From Bacteroidales bacterium UBA6397 (GTDB lineage: Bacteria > Bacteroidota > Bacteroidia > Bacteroidales > UBA932), in assembly GCA_002439875.1 (NCBI GenBank), contig DJQB01000018.1:1-64000 (forward strand): a DNA stretch of 64,000 nucleotides. Direction: 5' to 3'. Under the pieces are notes generated by a model. It was not told the origin of the DNA. It worked only from the letters and a program-made list of their open reading frames with translations, and searched no databases. The position numbers and the translations under genes were made by a program. Every line of letters begins with the position of its first letter. Position 1 is the first letter of the stretch. Below, piece after piece: positions 24,831 to 33,629 of the stretch.

Positions 24831-25608
24831 TCAAGCCGATTGCCCAATGCTTGAATTCAGGCCAGTGTAATCTGTGTCCATGATGTTCATCGGGGAATAT
24901 TTCGCGTAGACTCCAACATCCTTGAAATTGAGCTGGAACATCAAATCGACAGTGGCGAGGTTGCAGTGCGCCCTCTTGTACTTGTCCTTCTGCTTCTCAT
25001 CGTTCAGTCTGTACTTGTTGACAATCGAACTGTATGCGTTAAGGTTCACGACAGGGCCGATTGTAAATCCGAAACCAGAGGCGACATTGCAACTATACGT
25101 GATTGGGAACGTGACGCTGAACACCTTGGGTTTTGAGACTTTGGGATCTGAGTGTTCCGGCCATTCAACATTAGGGTGAATGATTCCCTCATCATCTTTA
25201 TACATCATTCCCTTGGTCATAGAGAAGTTCTTCCAGCTGAGACCGACACCATAAGAGAATAGATGGCGGCCCGAATCGGAGCGAAAATCGTTGGAGCTGA
25301 GATCCAAGAATATCTCATAGGATCGTTGGGTCTTGAAATTCATAACGTCCGAATCAGTTGAAATCAACGCAAAACCGAAATTGCCAGGATTCAGCATCTT
25401 GTTCCAGTCCACAGGCTCTTTCTTCAGCCTGCGGATTACTCTTGCTCGAACCGCATAGTTTGACCGAATCAGGCGAATAAACAACAACCAGAGAATCCGA
25501 CAGATAATTCAGATTATTACCATCCACGTTGACACGTGGACGAATCTGTGCGGAAGCCATTGACGCACATACGAGCAACATTAATGCGAATACTATTATC
25601 TTTTTCAT
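24831..25608 (-). pseudogene. Frameshifted secreted/outer-membrane protein
   Basis: The first 84-codon frame starts MKKIIVFALMLLVCASMASA, a good signal peptide, and continues NLNYLSDSLVVVYSPDSVKL before losing sense. A second frame from within 25487 down to 24831 carries PVDWNKMLNPGNFGFALIS and beta-strand-rich sequence ending SSIGQSA. The total span is 778 nt, one base more than a multiple of three. The best reading is one ~258-residue beta-barrel-type gene with a single-base shift around 25400-25480, either a real mutation or a sequencing error. Confidence 0.6.
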
Positions 25609-25902
25609 ATCAATTTCACGCTTCCGATCTTGTATTTCCTTCCCCAGAGCCTACAGAAGGCATCCTAAAGGGTGTCCTCTGTCTTCCATCGACCCCTTAG
25701 GACCAGAAACGCTTCTGTGAGAAAGTCCACGATCATCGTTTGAACTTTTCACTAAATATAAACGAAAAGACCGGGAAAATGTAACATTGTCGCGGTGGTT
25801 TTTTTGTCTGTTCACTCCATCCCGTTTGCTCGGTCAGCATGATCACTTCGATGCTTTGACAATCTCAGCAACCACAAGATTAGTGACCAGGGGGGGGTAT
25901 CC
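25609..25902. other. Intergenic region with a G8 run and a dyad
   Basis: No gene is seen. It contains an imperfect dyad CCTAAAGGG ... CCCCTTAGG (about 25672-25702) and a run of eight G at 25890-25897 followed by TAT. The G run is like the one in the lipoprotein promoter, but the bases after it (TATCCTTC) are a poor -7 box. Confidence 0.5.
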
Positions 25903-25953
25903 TTCCTTTTCGCAAGGAAAATATATACCTAAATTTTCCTTACAAAAAGGAAA
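25903..25953 (+). promoter_or_regulatory. Two tandem operator-like dyads
   Basis: TTCCTT-N5-AAGGAA at 25903-25919 and TTTCCTT-N5-AAGGAAA at 25935-25953, with centres 33 bp apart (about three helical turns). The second covers the -33 region of the promoter at 25958-25965, which points to a repressor site. Confidence 0.65.
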
Positions 25954-25957
25954 GTCT

Positions 25958-25965
25958 TATATTTG
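25958..25965 (+). promoter_or_regulatory. -7 box of the DUF4143 ATPase gene
   Basis: TATATTTG, an exact TAnnTTTG match 9 bp before the ATG at 25975, so the transcript would be nearly leaderless. Confidence 0.6.
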
Positions 25966-25974
25966 CAAAAAATA

Positions 25975-27279
25975 ATGAATATGGAACTTCGCAGAACCTT
26001 TCAGTCAATCATCGCCTCGCATCAAGAAGAATTACCTTTCAATGGTTTGGTAGCAAGAAATCTGTCACTTCCTGTTTCCGGAGAGGATATAGTCACCGTA
26101 ACAGGAATACGTAGATGTGGGAAATCATCTTTACTGCGACTTACAATAAACAAACTGTTATCATCCGGCATTCCAAAAGAGAATATCCTGTATGTGGAAT
26201 TCGATGACGAACGGTTCTCCTCAATGCAGGCTTCTGACTTTGATGACATACTTCAAGCATATCGAGATATGCACCCGGAAAAGCCACTGAAAGATGTGTA
26301 CATGTTTTTTGATGAGATACAGCTGATAAAAGGATGGGAGTTATTCGTACTTAGAACCTATAAAAACTACTGCAAACATATATTCGTCACCGGAAGTACG
26401 GCAGAAATGTTGTCTGAAGAGATGGCTTCCGCCTTACGCGGGTGGCCGGACGAGTACGTTGAATACCCACTTGACTTCAAAGAATATCTCAACTTCCGTG
26501 GTCTTTCTCCAAATCCTTACACAGAAGATGGCGCGGCAATCACAAAATCAGCATTCAAGCATTATTGCGATGAGGGGGGATACCCGAAAGCCGTCCTTAC
26601 GGAAACGGAAAGTGAAAGGACAAAGATTCTTCAATCCTACTTCAACACAATGTTGTTCAGAGATTTGATCGAACACTATGAGATAAGGACATCCCCATCA
26701 GTAGTGAGGTATTTTCTGAAGAGGGTATTCGAAAATCTGACAAAGCCAACGAGCGTGAACAACATCTACAATGAACTGAAATCCGCAGGGATGAAAGTAG
26801 GTAAGGACTCACTCTACAATTGGTTGGACTTCGCCTGCAACATTTACCTTCTATACAAGGTTCCGTGCTACACAAGATCTGTACTTAAAGAGACCACATT
26901 GCCGTCAAAGTACTACATAGCGGACAATGGGCTGAGACGAGGGGTGCTTTACACGCAAAGTTCAGACGAGGGAAAAGAACTGGAGAATATCATATTCGCG
27001 TTCCTGCACCGTTCATTGGGGAGCGATGACAAGATCTTCTATTATCACGAAAATGCGACCGAATGCGATTTTCTTATCCAAAAAGGAGAGGACATCCACG
27101 AATTGGTTCAAGTATGTTGGGAACTGACAGCCGAGAACCGTTCACGCGAAATAAAAGGCCTTACAGAGGCGGCAAGGGCAACAGGTTGCCACAATTGCCG
27201 GATTATCACATACGAGCAGGAGGAGACTATCCACGAAGATGGATTGACAATATCAGTCGTTCCTGCCTGGAGATTATAA
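25975..27279 (+). CDS. AAA-family ATPase with DUF4143 domain
   Basis: About 434 residues. N-terminal P-loop ATPase (AAA_14) with TGIRRCGKSSLLRL as Walker A, YMFFDEIQ as Walker B and VTGSTAEML as sensor-like motif; C-terminal DUF4143 part with PSKYYIADNGLRRGVLY and a PD-(D/E)XK-like remnant (NATECDFLI). A large, frequently duplicated family in Bacteroidota with no established function. The frame opens with a TTG at 25963 inside the promoter, so ATG 25975 (or 25981) is preferred. Strong operator-like dyads precede it. Confidence 0.85.
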   Translation: MNMELRRTFQSIIASHQEELPFNGLVARNLSLPVSGEDIVTVTGIRRCGKSSLLRLTINKLLSSGIPKENILYVEFDDERFSSMQASDFDDILQAYRDMHPEKPLKDVYMFFDEIQLIKGWELFVLRTYKNYCKHIFVTGSTAEMLSEEMASALRGWPDEYVEYPLDFKEYLNFRGLSPNPYTEDGAAITKSAFKHYCDEGGYPKAVLTETESERTKILQSYFNTMLFRDLIEHYEIRTSPSVVRYFLKRVFENLTKPTSVNNIYNELKSAGMKVGKDSLYNWLDFACNIYLLYKVPCYTRSVLKETTLPSKYYIADNGLRRGVLYTQSSDEGKELENIIFAFLHRSLGSDDKIFYYHENATECDFLIQKGEDIHELVQVCWELTAENRSREIKGLTEAARATGCHNCRIITYEQEETIHEDGLTISVVPAWRL

Positions 27280-27357
27280 GATAGCCAAAACAGCTGAACG
27301 TTGGCTGCGGGACAAAGTAAGCTGAAAAACATCTTCAATCAGCCCAGCAAAGCAGAG

Positions 27358-28086
27358 TTAGTAGAGCCCTCCGTTGATGGAGATGACCTGGCCGGTGATG
27401 TAAGAAGAGTCCGGAGATGCGAGGAAACCGACAAGGGCGGCGACCTCCTCCGGCTTGCCGAAACGACGGGCCGGGATCTGAGCCTTGAGCGAAGCCTCGT
27501 CAAGACCTTCGACCATATCAGTCTCGACGAAACCCGGAGCGACTGCATTGACCGTGATCTTTCTCGGAGCAAGTTCCTGGGCCAGAGCCTTTGTGGCTGC
27601 GATCAGCCCACCTTTGGCGGCGGAGTAGTTCGTCTGGCCCGGCAGACCTTTGAGGCCGGACAGAGAGGCCATGTTGATGATGCGCCCGTTGCGGTGCGAG
27701 ACCATTGGCTGGAGAAACGGACGTGTGACATTGTAGAAACTGTTCAGATCCGTGGACACCACCTTAAACCAATCCTCCGGCTCAAGCCAAAGCATAAGGT
27801 TGTCCTTCCGCACACCGGCATTATTCACCAGCACCTCCACATAAGCATCGGGATGGCTTTCCTGCCAATCAGTTATCGCCTTGACGGACGCCTCGGTGTC
27901 AGCGACATCGAACTTCAGCAGTTCACCGCTGCCGCCGGCATCCTGAACCAGACGCAAAGTCTCCTGCGCCGCCGCATCATTCGAGACATAATTGATAATG
28001 ACACAAAAACCCATCTGAGCAAGTTTCACACAGACCGCCCGGCCGATTCCCCGGCTTCCTCCGGTCACAAAAGCATATTTCGACAT
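27358..28086 (-). CDS. fabG: 3-oxoacyl-ACP reductase of the polyene cluster
   Basis: Short-chain dehydrogenase of 242 residues. The NADP motif is TGGSRGIGRAV, NNAG follows, and the Ser-Tyr-Lys triad is in NMASLSGLKG and NYSAAKGG. It reduces the beta-keto group formed by the ketosynthases of the cluster. It is the last gene of the minus-strand cluster and is separated from it by the opposite-strand fic gene, with its own -7 box upstream. A role in general fatty acid synthesis is possible but the context favours polyene synthesis. Confidence 0.88.
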   Translation of the reverse strand: MSKYAFVTGGSRGIGRAVCVKLAQMGFCVIINYVSNDAAAQETLRLVQDAGGSGELLKFDVADTEASVKAITDWQESHPDAYVEVLVNNAGVRKDNLMLWLEPEDWFKVVSTDLNSFYNVTRPFLQPMVSHRNGRIINMASLSGLKGLPGQTNYSAAKGGLIAATKALAQELAPRKITVNAVAPGFVETDMVEGLDEASLKAQIPARRFGKPEEVAALVGFLASPDSSYITGQVISINGGLY

Positions 28087-28111
28087 AAGATATTCAAAAT
28101 TGATTTCAGTG

Positions 28112-28119
28112 CAAACATA
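28112..28119 (-). promoter_or_regulatory. fabG: -7 box of fabG
   Basis: TATGTTTG on the minus strand (caaacata), an exact TAnnTTTG match 26 bp before the fabG ATG. Confidence 0.5.
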
Positions 28120-28132
28120 CGCAATAATTCTT

Positions 28133-28167
28133 CATCGTCATAAAATGATAATCATAAAATGACGATG
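28133..28167. promoter_or_regulatory. Dyad between divergent fabG and fic
   Basis: Perfect 9-bp arms CATCGTCAT and ATGACGATG, with a nested ATGAT-A-ATCAT core between them. It lies just upstream of the fabG -7 box and about 50 bp before the fic -7 box, so it could control both. Confidence 0.55.
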
Positions 28168-28215
28168 AGGTTGCAATTTGCCAGAAAGCCCTCTTATATT
28201 CTCAAATGAAAATTA

Positions 28216-28223
28216 TATCTTTG
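28216..28223 (+). promoter_or_regulatory. -7 box of fic
   Basis: TATCTTTG, an exact TAnnTTTG match 23 bp before the fic ATG. Confidence 0.55.
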
Positions 28224-28245
28224 CATACATATAAAACTTTCATAG

Positions 28246-29394
28246 ATGGTCAACAAAAATCCAGATTTCGAAGCCTACGAACGTGTTGCAGAGCCACATA
28301 AGCGAGAGAGGGTCTCTGTGTGGCGTACGGCTATTGGTCTGCAGGACGTGGATGGATTGAAAGTGTCAGACTATCTGAAAGAGACGGCTGTAAGACATAT
28401 AGAAGGAGACATCACCATTGATGATGTGCGCGAACAATTAAAGTCTTATTATGTAAACAAGACAACGCACGACAATGGCGATGCAGAGAAGGAAGAAGCG
28501 GACCGAGTGGCCGCCAACATCACCAAATTATTGAGTGAAAAGTCATTCTCGTTCACTGCATTGGAGTTTCTGAATATTCACAGGCACTTGTTCGAGGGTA
28601 TATTCAAACATGCCGGTGAAACTCGTCCTTACGACATCAGCAAAAAAGAATGGGTGCTGCAAGGTGATACCGTTGTCTATGGACGTGCCGAAGACATCAT
28701 GATGGCTTTGGAATATGATATCAAACAGGAAAAAGATTTCAGTTATAGAGGACTGACAACGGATGAAATCATCGAGCATATTGTTGATTTTGTCACATTG
28801 CTTTGGCAGAACCATCCGTTCCGTGAAGGCAACACTCGTACAACCGCTGTTTTTGTCATCAAATATCTGCGTTCTATTGGTTTCAATGTAAACAATGATT
28901 TGTTTGCGGACAACTCATGGTACTTCCGTAACGCGTTGGTCCGCGCAAACTTTCGCAACCCATCCAAGGGGATTGAACCGGACCCCTCATTCCTTGTCAA
29001 GTTCTTTCGTAATTTGATGTTGGGAGAGCAGAACGAGTTGAAGAACCGCTATATGCTGATAGGATATGCAAACGTTGGCGAGTCGCCCACAAGCACCCCC
29101 ACAAGTACCCCCACAAGCACCCCCACAAGTAATAGCTCCATATTGGAATCTTTGTCTGATACCGTCAGGCGATTGGTTCTTGTCATTGGACAAGAGGAAA
29201 GAAGCGTAAGAGAAATGATGGAAGCGGCTGGATTGAAAGACAGAAAAAATTTTCTTGAATATTCCCTTACTCCAGCCATCGCGGAAGGTTTGATCAGGAT
29301 GAAATACCCTGATTCTCCCCGCCATCCTCGTCAGAAGTATCTTCTTACTGTAAAGGGGCTGGCGGTGTATAAGGGGATCAGTAAAGGATTGTGA
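28246..29394 (+). CDS. Fic domain protein
   Basis: 382 residues. The Fic core is HPFREGNTRT (about 190-199), matching HPFx(D/E)GN; such enzymes usually move AMP from ATP to hydroxyl side chains of target proteins. RHIEGD near residue 49 resembles, but does not fully match, the inhibitory (S/T)xxxE(G/N) helix. A Thr/Pro/Ser linker (PTSTPTSTPTSTPTS) built from four 12-bp repeats leads to a C-terminal winged-helix-like domain. It sits on the opposite strand inside the polyene cluster and its end overlaps the desaturase-like gene by 17 nt, so it looks like an inserted gene. Confidence 0.88.
   Translation: MVNKNPDFEAYERVAEPHKRERVSVWRTAIGLQDVDGLKVSDYLKETAVRHIEGDITIDDVREQLKSYYVNKTTHDNGDAEKEEADRVAANITKLLSEKSFSFTALEFLNIHRHLFEGIFKHAGETRPYDISKKEWVLQGDTVVYGRAEDIMMALEYDIKQEKDFSYRGLTTDEIIEHIVDFVTLLWQNHPFREGNTRTTAVFVIKYLRSIGFNVNNDLFADNSWYFRNALVRANFRNPSKGIEPDPSFLVKFFRNLMLGEQNELKNRYMLIGYANVGESPTSTPTSTPTSTPTSNSSILESLSDTVRRLVLVIGQEERSVREMMEAAGLKDRKNFLEYSLTPAIAEGLIRMKYPDSPRHPRQKYLLTVKGLAVYKGISKGL
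29086..29133 (+). repeat. Four 12-bp repeats in fic
   Basis: CCCACAAGCACC, CCCACAAGTACC, CCCACAAGCACC, CCCACAAGTAAT. Unit length is a multiple of three, so copy-number change would alter linker length without a frameshift. Confidence 0.9.
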
Positions 29395-30844
29395 AATCCT
29401 TGCCGAGGATCTCGCGGCAGGTGAGGACGGAGGTCATGGAGACACCCAGGAGGCCGTGGAGATTGAGGCTTTGGCCGGTGAAGAGGAGGTTTTTCAGAGG
29501 GGTGCGGGGAGACAGGACGGTGCGAAGAGGGGTTTCCCAATTATGGCGGATGCCGAAGGCGGAGCCTTGCGGAGTAGAGGTGAAGCGGGAATATGTCAGA
29601 GGAGTGCTGGTGGTGACACTCTCGATGGAGCCTTCCAGCCACGGAAGCCTGTTTCCGACCAGATCAAGGCATTCCTTTAACTTTCTCAGCTTTGTCGACC
29701 TGTATGATTCTTCAGACTTCAATGGAATATTCTCTTCTGAATCAGCAATGCGGTGACTGTACACCTCATCGTCATTGACGAAAGGCATCTGGCTCATCAG
29801 ATCCAGATGAGTCACACCGCCATGCGGACCAGGGTAAAAATGAACCATGACAGACTCGGTGACTGACGGATCCTGATGCCAAAGGTCGATGCCTTCACGA
29901 TGAATGAATATGTTCCCGTCGGTACATGCCGGGATCCCTGGTTTCAGACAGATGTTCGCGGTAAACACCCCGAAAGTGTTGTCCAAAGCGGAGATTCTCT
30001 CCTTGTAAACCTTTCGGAGGCCGTCAGAGACAAGTCCAACAGTCACAGCCGGATGAGCGTCAGAAATCACCCAGTCGGCCTTCAACGCCTCAGAGCCGTT
30101 CACCTCGACCTCGGAAACCTTGCCGTACACGGCTCTGATCGAAGTCACCTTGGCGTTGGTCCTGACATTGCCGCCCATAGAGGTGATGGAATCCACCATG
30201 CGGCTTACAATCTGATCGCCTCCTCCTTCCAGTTTCCAAGCGCTCTGGATGAATGAATCGTTGATCTGGGCGAAGACATATAATGGCAGGGATTCTCTCA
30301 GTTCCATCCGCATGAACGCCCCGCTGAGTACCTGACGCAGAAGAGGATCCGCTATCGTGGAGCGAAGATATTCATAGGCGCCGCGCCCCAGAAGGCCATT
30401 CATCTCGACGCTGTCGCCCTCAAAGATTTTGAATATGTCGTCCCCGACCTTTCGGAGGAAGCGGGCATATTCCCGAAGATTGTTTCTTTCAGCAGGAAAA
30501 CGCTCCGCAAGCCGTTCCACAAAACGGTCATGCCCCGAGGCGAGCGGGAAGGATTGATCACCGATGACAACCTCATCAACGCAATCCGGATCAATTTGCC
30601 TCCATGGCAGATCCATCAATCCGAAATATTCAAAGAAAGGACGTAAGGATTGGCCTTCGCCGAGGCCTCCGACATAATGCAGTCCCGTGTCGAACACGCG
30701 TCCGCCGCGCCTGAAGGACTGAAGGCAGCCACCTGGTTTGGCGGCCTGCTCCAGAATCGTCACCTGTAAACCTTTCCTGGCCAGAATGTAGCCACATTCC
30801 AGTCCGCCAAGTCCGCTTCCTATGATGACGACGCTTTTCTCCAC
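29378..30844 (-). CDS. Phytoene desaturase-like FAD-dependent oxidoreductase
   Basis: 488 residues. N-terminal dinucleotide-binding fold VIIGSGLGGLECGYILARKG and the carotenoid-desaturase/retinol-saturase pattern GRVFDTGLHYVGGLG; near the C-terminus FTGQSLNLHGLLGVSMT resembles the second FAD contact. Such enzymes occur in aryl-polyene and flexirubin clusters and may act on the polyene chain. It is 2 nt downstream of the thioesterase gene. Exact reaction unknown. Confidence 0.82.
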   Translation of the reverse strand: MEKSVVIIGSGLGGLECGYILARKGLQVTILEQAAKPGGCLQSFRRGGRVFDTGLHYVGGLGEGQSLRPFFEYFGLMDLPWRQIDPDCVDEVVIGDQSFPLASGHDRFVERLAERFPAERNNLREYARFLRKVGDDIFKIFEGDSVEMNGLLGRGAYEYLRSTIADPLLRQVLSGAFMRMELRESLPLYVFAQINDSFIQSAWKLEGGGDQIVSRMVDSITSMGGNVRTNAKVTSIRAVYGKVSEVEVNGSEALKADWVISDAHPAVTVGLVSDGLRKVYKERISALDNTFGVFTANICLKPGIPACTDGNIFIHREGIDLWHQDPSVTESVMVHFYPGPHGGVTHLDLMSQMPFVNDDEVYSHRIADSEENIPLKSEESYRSTKLRKLKECLDLVGNRLPWLEGSIESVTTSTPLTYSRFTSTPQGSAFGIRHNWETPLRTVLSPRTPLKNLLFTGQSLNLHGLLGVSMTSVLTCREILGKDFTILY

Positions 30845-30846
30845 CT

Positions 30847-31269
30847 TTATTTTTCAGATAACATTCTGTCTTTCCACTCTTGGAAGAAAGCCGGACCGAC
30901 AGGGTCGAACCCACCGTCCTCAGTAGTAAACAGTTGCACGGTAGAAGCCCTGAGAATAAGCCCGTTGTCTTTCTCGTTACGAATTTCGTAGTCAAAGCAA
31001 AGTTTGGCTCCCTCGGCAGGTTTCCAAGTGATGGTCACGAGCAGGGTGTCATCGACTGTCGCGGTGCGAAGGAAACGTACCTGAAGGTCGTAAATCGGGG
31101 CGTAGTAGCCGTGTTCGCCGATCTCGTGATAACTGATCCCGTAACGATGGCCGAAAGCCTCGCGGGCATCCTCAAGGTACTTGATGTAGTTCCCGTGCCA
31201 GACCATCCGGATCGGATCGACCTCGGAGAAACGGACTTTGACACGAACTGTCTCGCTGATGACCGGCAT
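30847..31269 (-). CDS. 4HBT-family acyl thioesterase
   Basis: 140-residue hot-dog protein with VDPIRMVWHGNYIKYLEDAR, the active-site block of the 4-hydroxybenzoyl-CoA thioesterase family (catalytic Asp in DPIRMVWH). It probably releases or edits acyl chains in the polyene pathway. It begins 1 nt after the ketosynthase stop, clearly in the same operon. Confidence 0.85.
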   Translation of the reverse strand: MPVISETVRVKVRFSEVDPIRMVWHGNYIKYLEDAREAFGHRYGISYHEIGEHGYYAPIYDLQVRFLRTATVDDTLLVTITWKPAEGAKLCFDYEIRNEKDNGLILRASTVQLFTTEDGGFDPVGPAFFQEWKDRMLSEK

Positions 31270-31270
31270 A

Positions 31271-32488
31271 TTACATATTCTTGATTATCAATGTGGAGTT
31301 AGTGCCCCCGAATCCAAATGAATTGGAGAGGAACACATCGAAACGCCTGGAGATCCTCTCGGCCGGGATCAGGAGTCTCGCGGAATCCTCGTCGGGATTC
31401 TCGAAATTCAGATTCGCGGCGATGAAGTCGTTCTTCATCATGAGCATCGAGTAGATCACCTCGCTGGCTCCGGCCATCCACATCTCGTGGCCGGTCTGGG
31501 ACTTGGTGCTGGTCACCGGCACGGTTCTGTCACCGAAAACCGACGCGATCGCCTTTGCCTCGTTGGCGTCCCCGACATGTGTGGAAGTGGCGTGGGCGTT
31601 GATGTAGCCGATCATATTCCTGTCTATTCCGGCTTGCCTGACCGCCATTTCAAGAGAGCGTCTCGGACCGTCCACATTCGGAGTGGAGATGTGGTCGCCG
31701 TTGCCGGAGAAGCCGTAGCCAAGCAGCTCGCCGTAGATCCTGGCTCCCCTTCGGACAGCGGACTCGTAGCTTTCAAGGATAACCGTCGCCGCACCGCCGC
31801 TCGGTACAAGTCCGTCACGGTCACGGTCGAAAGGACGGCTGGCCTTCTCAGGTTCGCTTTCCCTGACAGAGAACGCCGAGATGCCGTCGAAAGAAGCCAC
31901 GGCATAAGGATGTACCTCCTGTGCGCCGCCGCAGACAACCATCTCCTGAAGACCGTGCTGGATCAGAAGCGAGCCAAGTCCGATGGCGTGTGAACCGCTG
32001 GCGCAAGCCCCCGACACGGTCAGGTTGATTCCCTTGAGCCTGAATATGCAGTCGAGGTTCATCGTCACTGTCGAGTTCATCGACTGGAAGATCGCTCCCG
32101 AGCCGCACATCATAGTGTCTTTCTTCTCACGGATGATGTCCACGGACTCTATCACGGGAAGTGCCGAGGAATCGTTGCCGTAAAGGAGTCCGACCTCGTG
32201 CGAGGCGAGATATTCCTCATCCACTCCGGCGTCGCGGAGAGCGTCCCTCGTGGCGCAATAGGCGAACTTGGCCTGCTGGGGCATGAACACCCTCTGGGAG
32301 CGGCTCAGCTCCTTCTTGAGGTCAGGGACTTCCACCTTGCCCGTCAGAGCGGAACGGAATCCGATCTCCTTCCTTTCCGGATCGAAGACTATCCCGGACT
32401 TCCCATCGTAAAGAGAATCACGGACCTCGTCCAGAGTCTTTCCAAGGCATGACCAGATGCCCATTCCTGTTATCACTACCCTATTCAT
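31271..32488 (-). CDS. Beta-ketoacyl-ACP synthase (FabF-like)
   Basis: 405 residues with intact Cys-His-His triad: C162 in SGACASGSHA, His in NAHATSTHVGD and His in GHEMWMAGAS. Extends the polyene chain by decarboxylative condensation. The frame opens upstream at 32533 but ATG 32488 (MNRVVITGMGIWSCLG) fits the family and overlaps the stop of the acyltransferase gene by 8 nt. Confidence 0.9.
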   Translation of the reverse strand: MNRVVITGMGIWSCLGKTLDEVRDSLYDGKSGIVFDPERKEIGFRSALTGKVEVPDLKKELSRSQRVFMPQQAKFAYCATRDALRDAGVDEEYLASHEVGLLYGNDSSALPVIESVDIIREKKDTMMCGSGAIFQSMNSTVTMNLDCIFRLKGINLTVSGACASGSHAIGLGSLLIQHGLQEMVVCGGAQEVHPYAVASFDGISAFSVRESEPEKASRPFDRDRDGLVPSGGAATVILESYESAVRRGARIYGELLGYGFSGNGDHISTPNVDGPRRSLEMAVRQAGIDRNMIGYINAHATSTHVGDANEAKAIASVFGDRTVPVTSTKSQTGHEMWMAGASEVIYSMLMMKNDFIAANLNFENPDEDSARLLIPAERISRRFDVFLSNSFGFGGTNSTLIIKNM

Positions 32489-33629
32489 AGCTTCTCTCAA
32501 AACAATTATCGACAGGATTTGAATATATCCCAAGGAATATGTCCATCAGCACCTCCGGCTCATCGACATCGTATTTCTCCAGTTTCTTCAGATGGTGCAG
32601 GAACCGCTCTTTCTGTTCCTCGGTGTATTTCCCGCCCTTGAACTCGTGCTTTCCGAAACGGATGTCGTGGGCGATGAAGTTGTTGGGAGTCAGCCTGTAG
32701 CCGGCGTGGATCCGGCGGTCCAGAAGTTTTGCGACCTCGCGGTTATATTCAATGCCGGGAAGTGCGTCGTAGACCATCAGGTCCTGCTCCGTGACCATCG
32801 GGCAGAACGTCAGATGCACGTCGCCCTTGAAGGAGGTGATGCCGGAAAGGATGCTTGAAAGGTCCTCGCCCTGCTTCTTGACGTATTTCTCTGACCTTGA
32901 CTGGTAAAGTTCAAGAGCCTTCATGTAGTCGCAGGTCTCCCATTCGTAGGAGATGGAAAGCGGGACGATGTTCAGCTCTGAAAGGGCCCTGATCTTGTCC
33001 TCCCGCTTGCTGATTCCGAACATCTTGATGATTCCCTGGTCGGTAGCGTCGTTGCCGTCCTTGGTGCGGCCGTTCCTCTGGGCTATCCAGACCGACTCTC
33101 CCCTGTCCACGATGGTGTGCCTGATGTACTCGGACAGATGGACGGAGGATTTGTAAAAATCCTTCATGTTGCCACCTCTCTCCACCCTGAACATCTTGTT
33201 GGACTTGCCGATGTCGATCACCAGGCTGGAACTCATCAGATTGGCGCCGAAAGTGATCTCGGATGTCTGAAAGCCGTGGGCATGAAGGATGTTCTGAAGC
33301 ACGGAGGCGTCAAGCATGATGTCCCTGTGGTTGGACACGAAAAGATAGTGTCCGGCAGGATCCAGATTCCCGATTCCGGAGACCGTGTAGGAAGACATGC
33401 TGCGCCTGACTATCTGCTCGTTGACGTACCACATTATCTGTTTCTGGAAGTCATACACGGTGCCGATGCCCCTCACAAGTCCACGCACATCCTCCACATT
33501 CCTGTCCGGGAAAGCGAACGAGGACAGGAGCGGGAACAAATCGTTGTCCGCTATGCGGTGCATCGCCGCCGGAATCTCCTCGTCACGATAAGGCCTTATG
33601 TCGTCAAAGATGGTTTCGTCAATCATCAT
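32481..33629 (-). CDS. Glycerol-3-phosphate/lysophospholipid acyltransferase-like protein
   Basis: 382 residues with the PlsC-type motif VSNHRDIMLDAS (H-x4-D), then an RVERGGN segment and WIAQRNGRTKDG in place of the usual FPEGTR. Probably transfers an acyl chain onto a lipid head in the polyene-lipid assembly. The start overlaps the ligase stop by ATGA. Membrane association is likely but no clear membrane helix is evident. Confidence 0.78.
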   Translation of the reverse strand: MMIDETIFDDIRPYRDEEIPAAMHRIADNDLFPLLSSFAFPDRNVEDVRGLVRGIGTVYDFQKQIMWYVNEQIVRRSMSSYTVSGIGNLDPAGHYLFVSNHRDIMLDASVLQNILHAHGFQTSEITFGANLMSSSLVIDIGKSNKMFRVERGGNMKDFYKSSVHLSEYIRHTIVDRGESVWIAQRNGRTKDGNDATDQGIIKMFGISKREDKIRALSELNIVPLSISYEWETCDYMKALELYQSRSEKYVKKQGEDLSSILSGITSFKGDVHLTFCPMVTEQDLMVYDALPGIEYNREVAKLLDRRIHAGYRLTPNNFIAHDIRFGKHEFKGGKYTEEQKERFLHHLKKLEKYDVDEPEVLMDIFLGIYSNPVDNCFERSYE

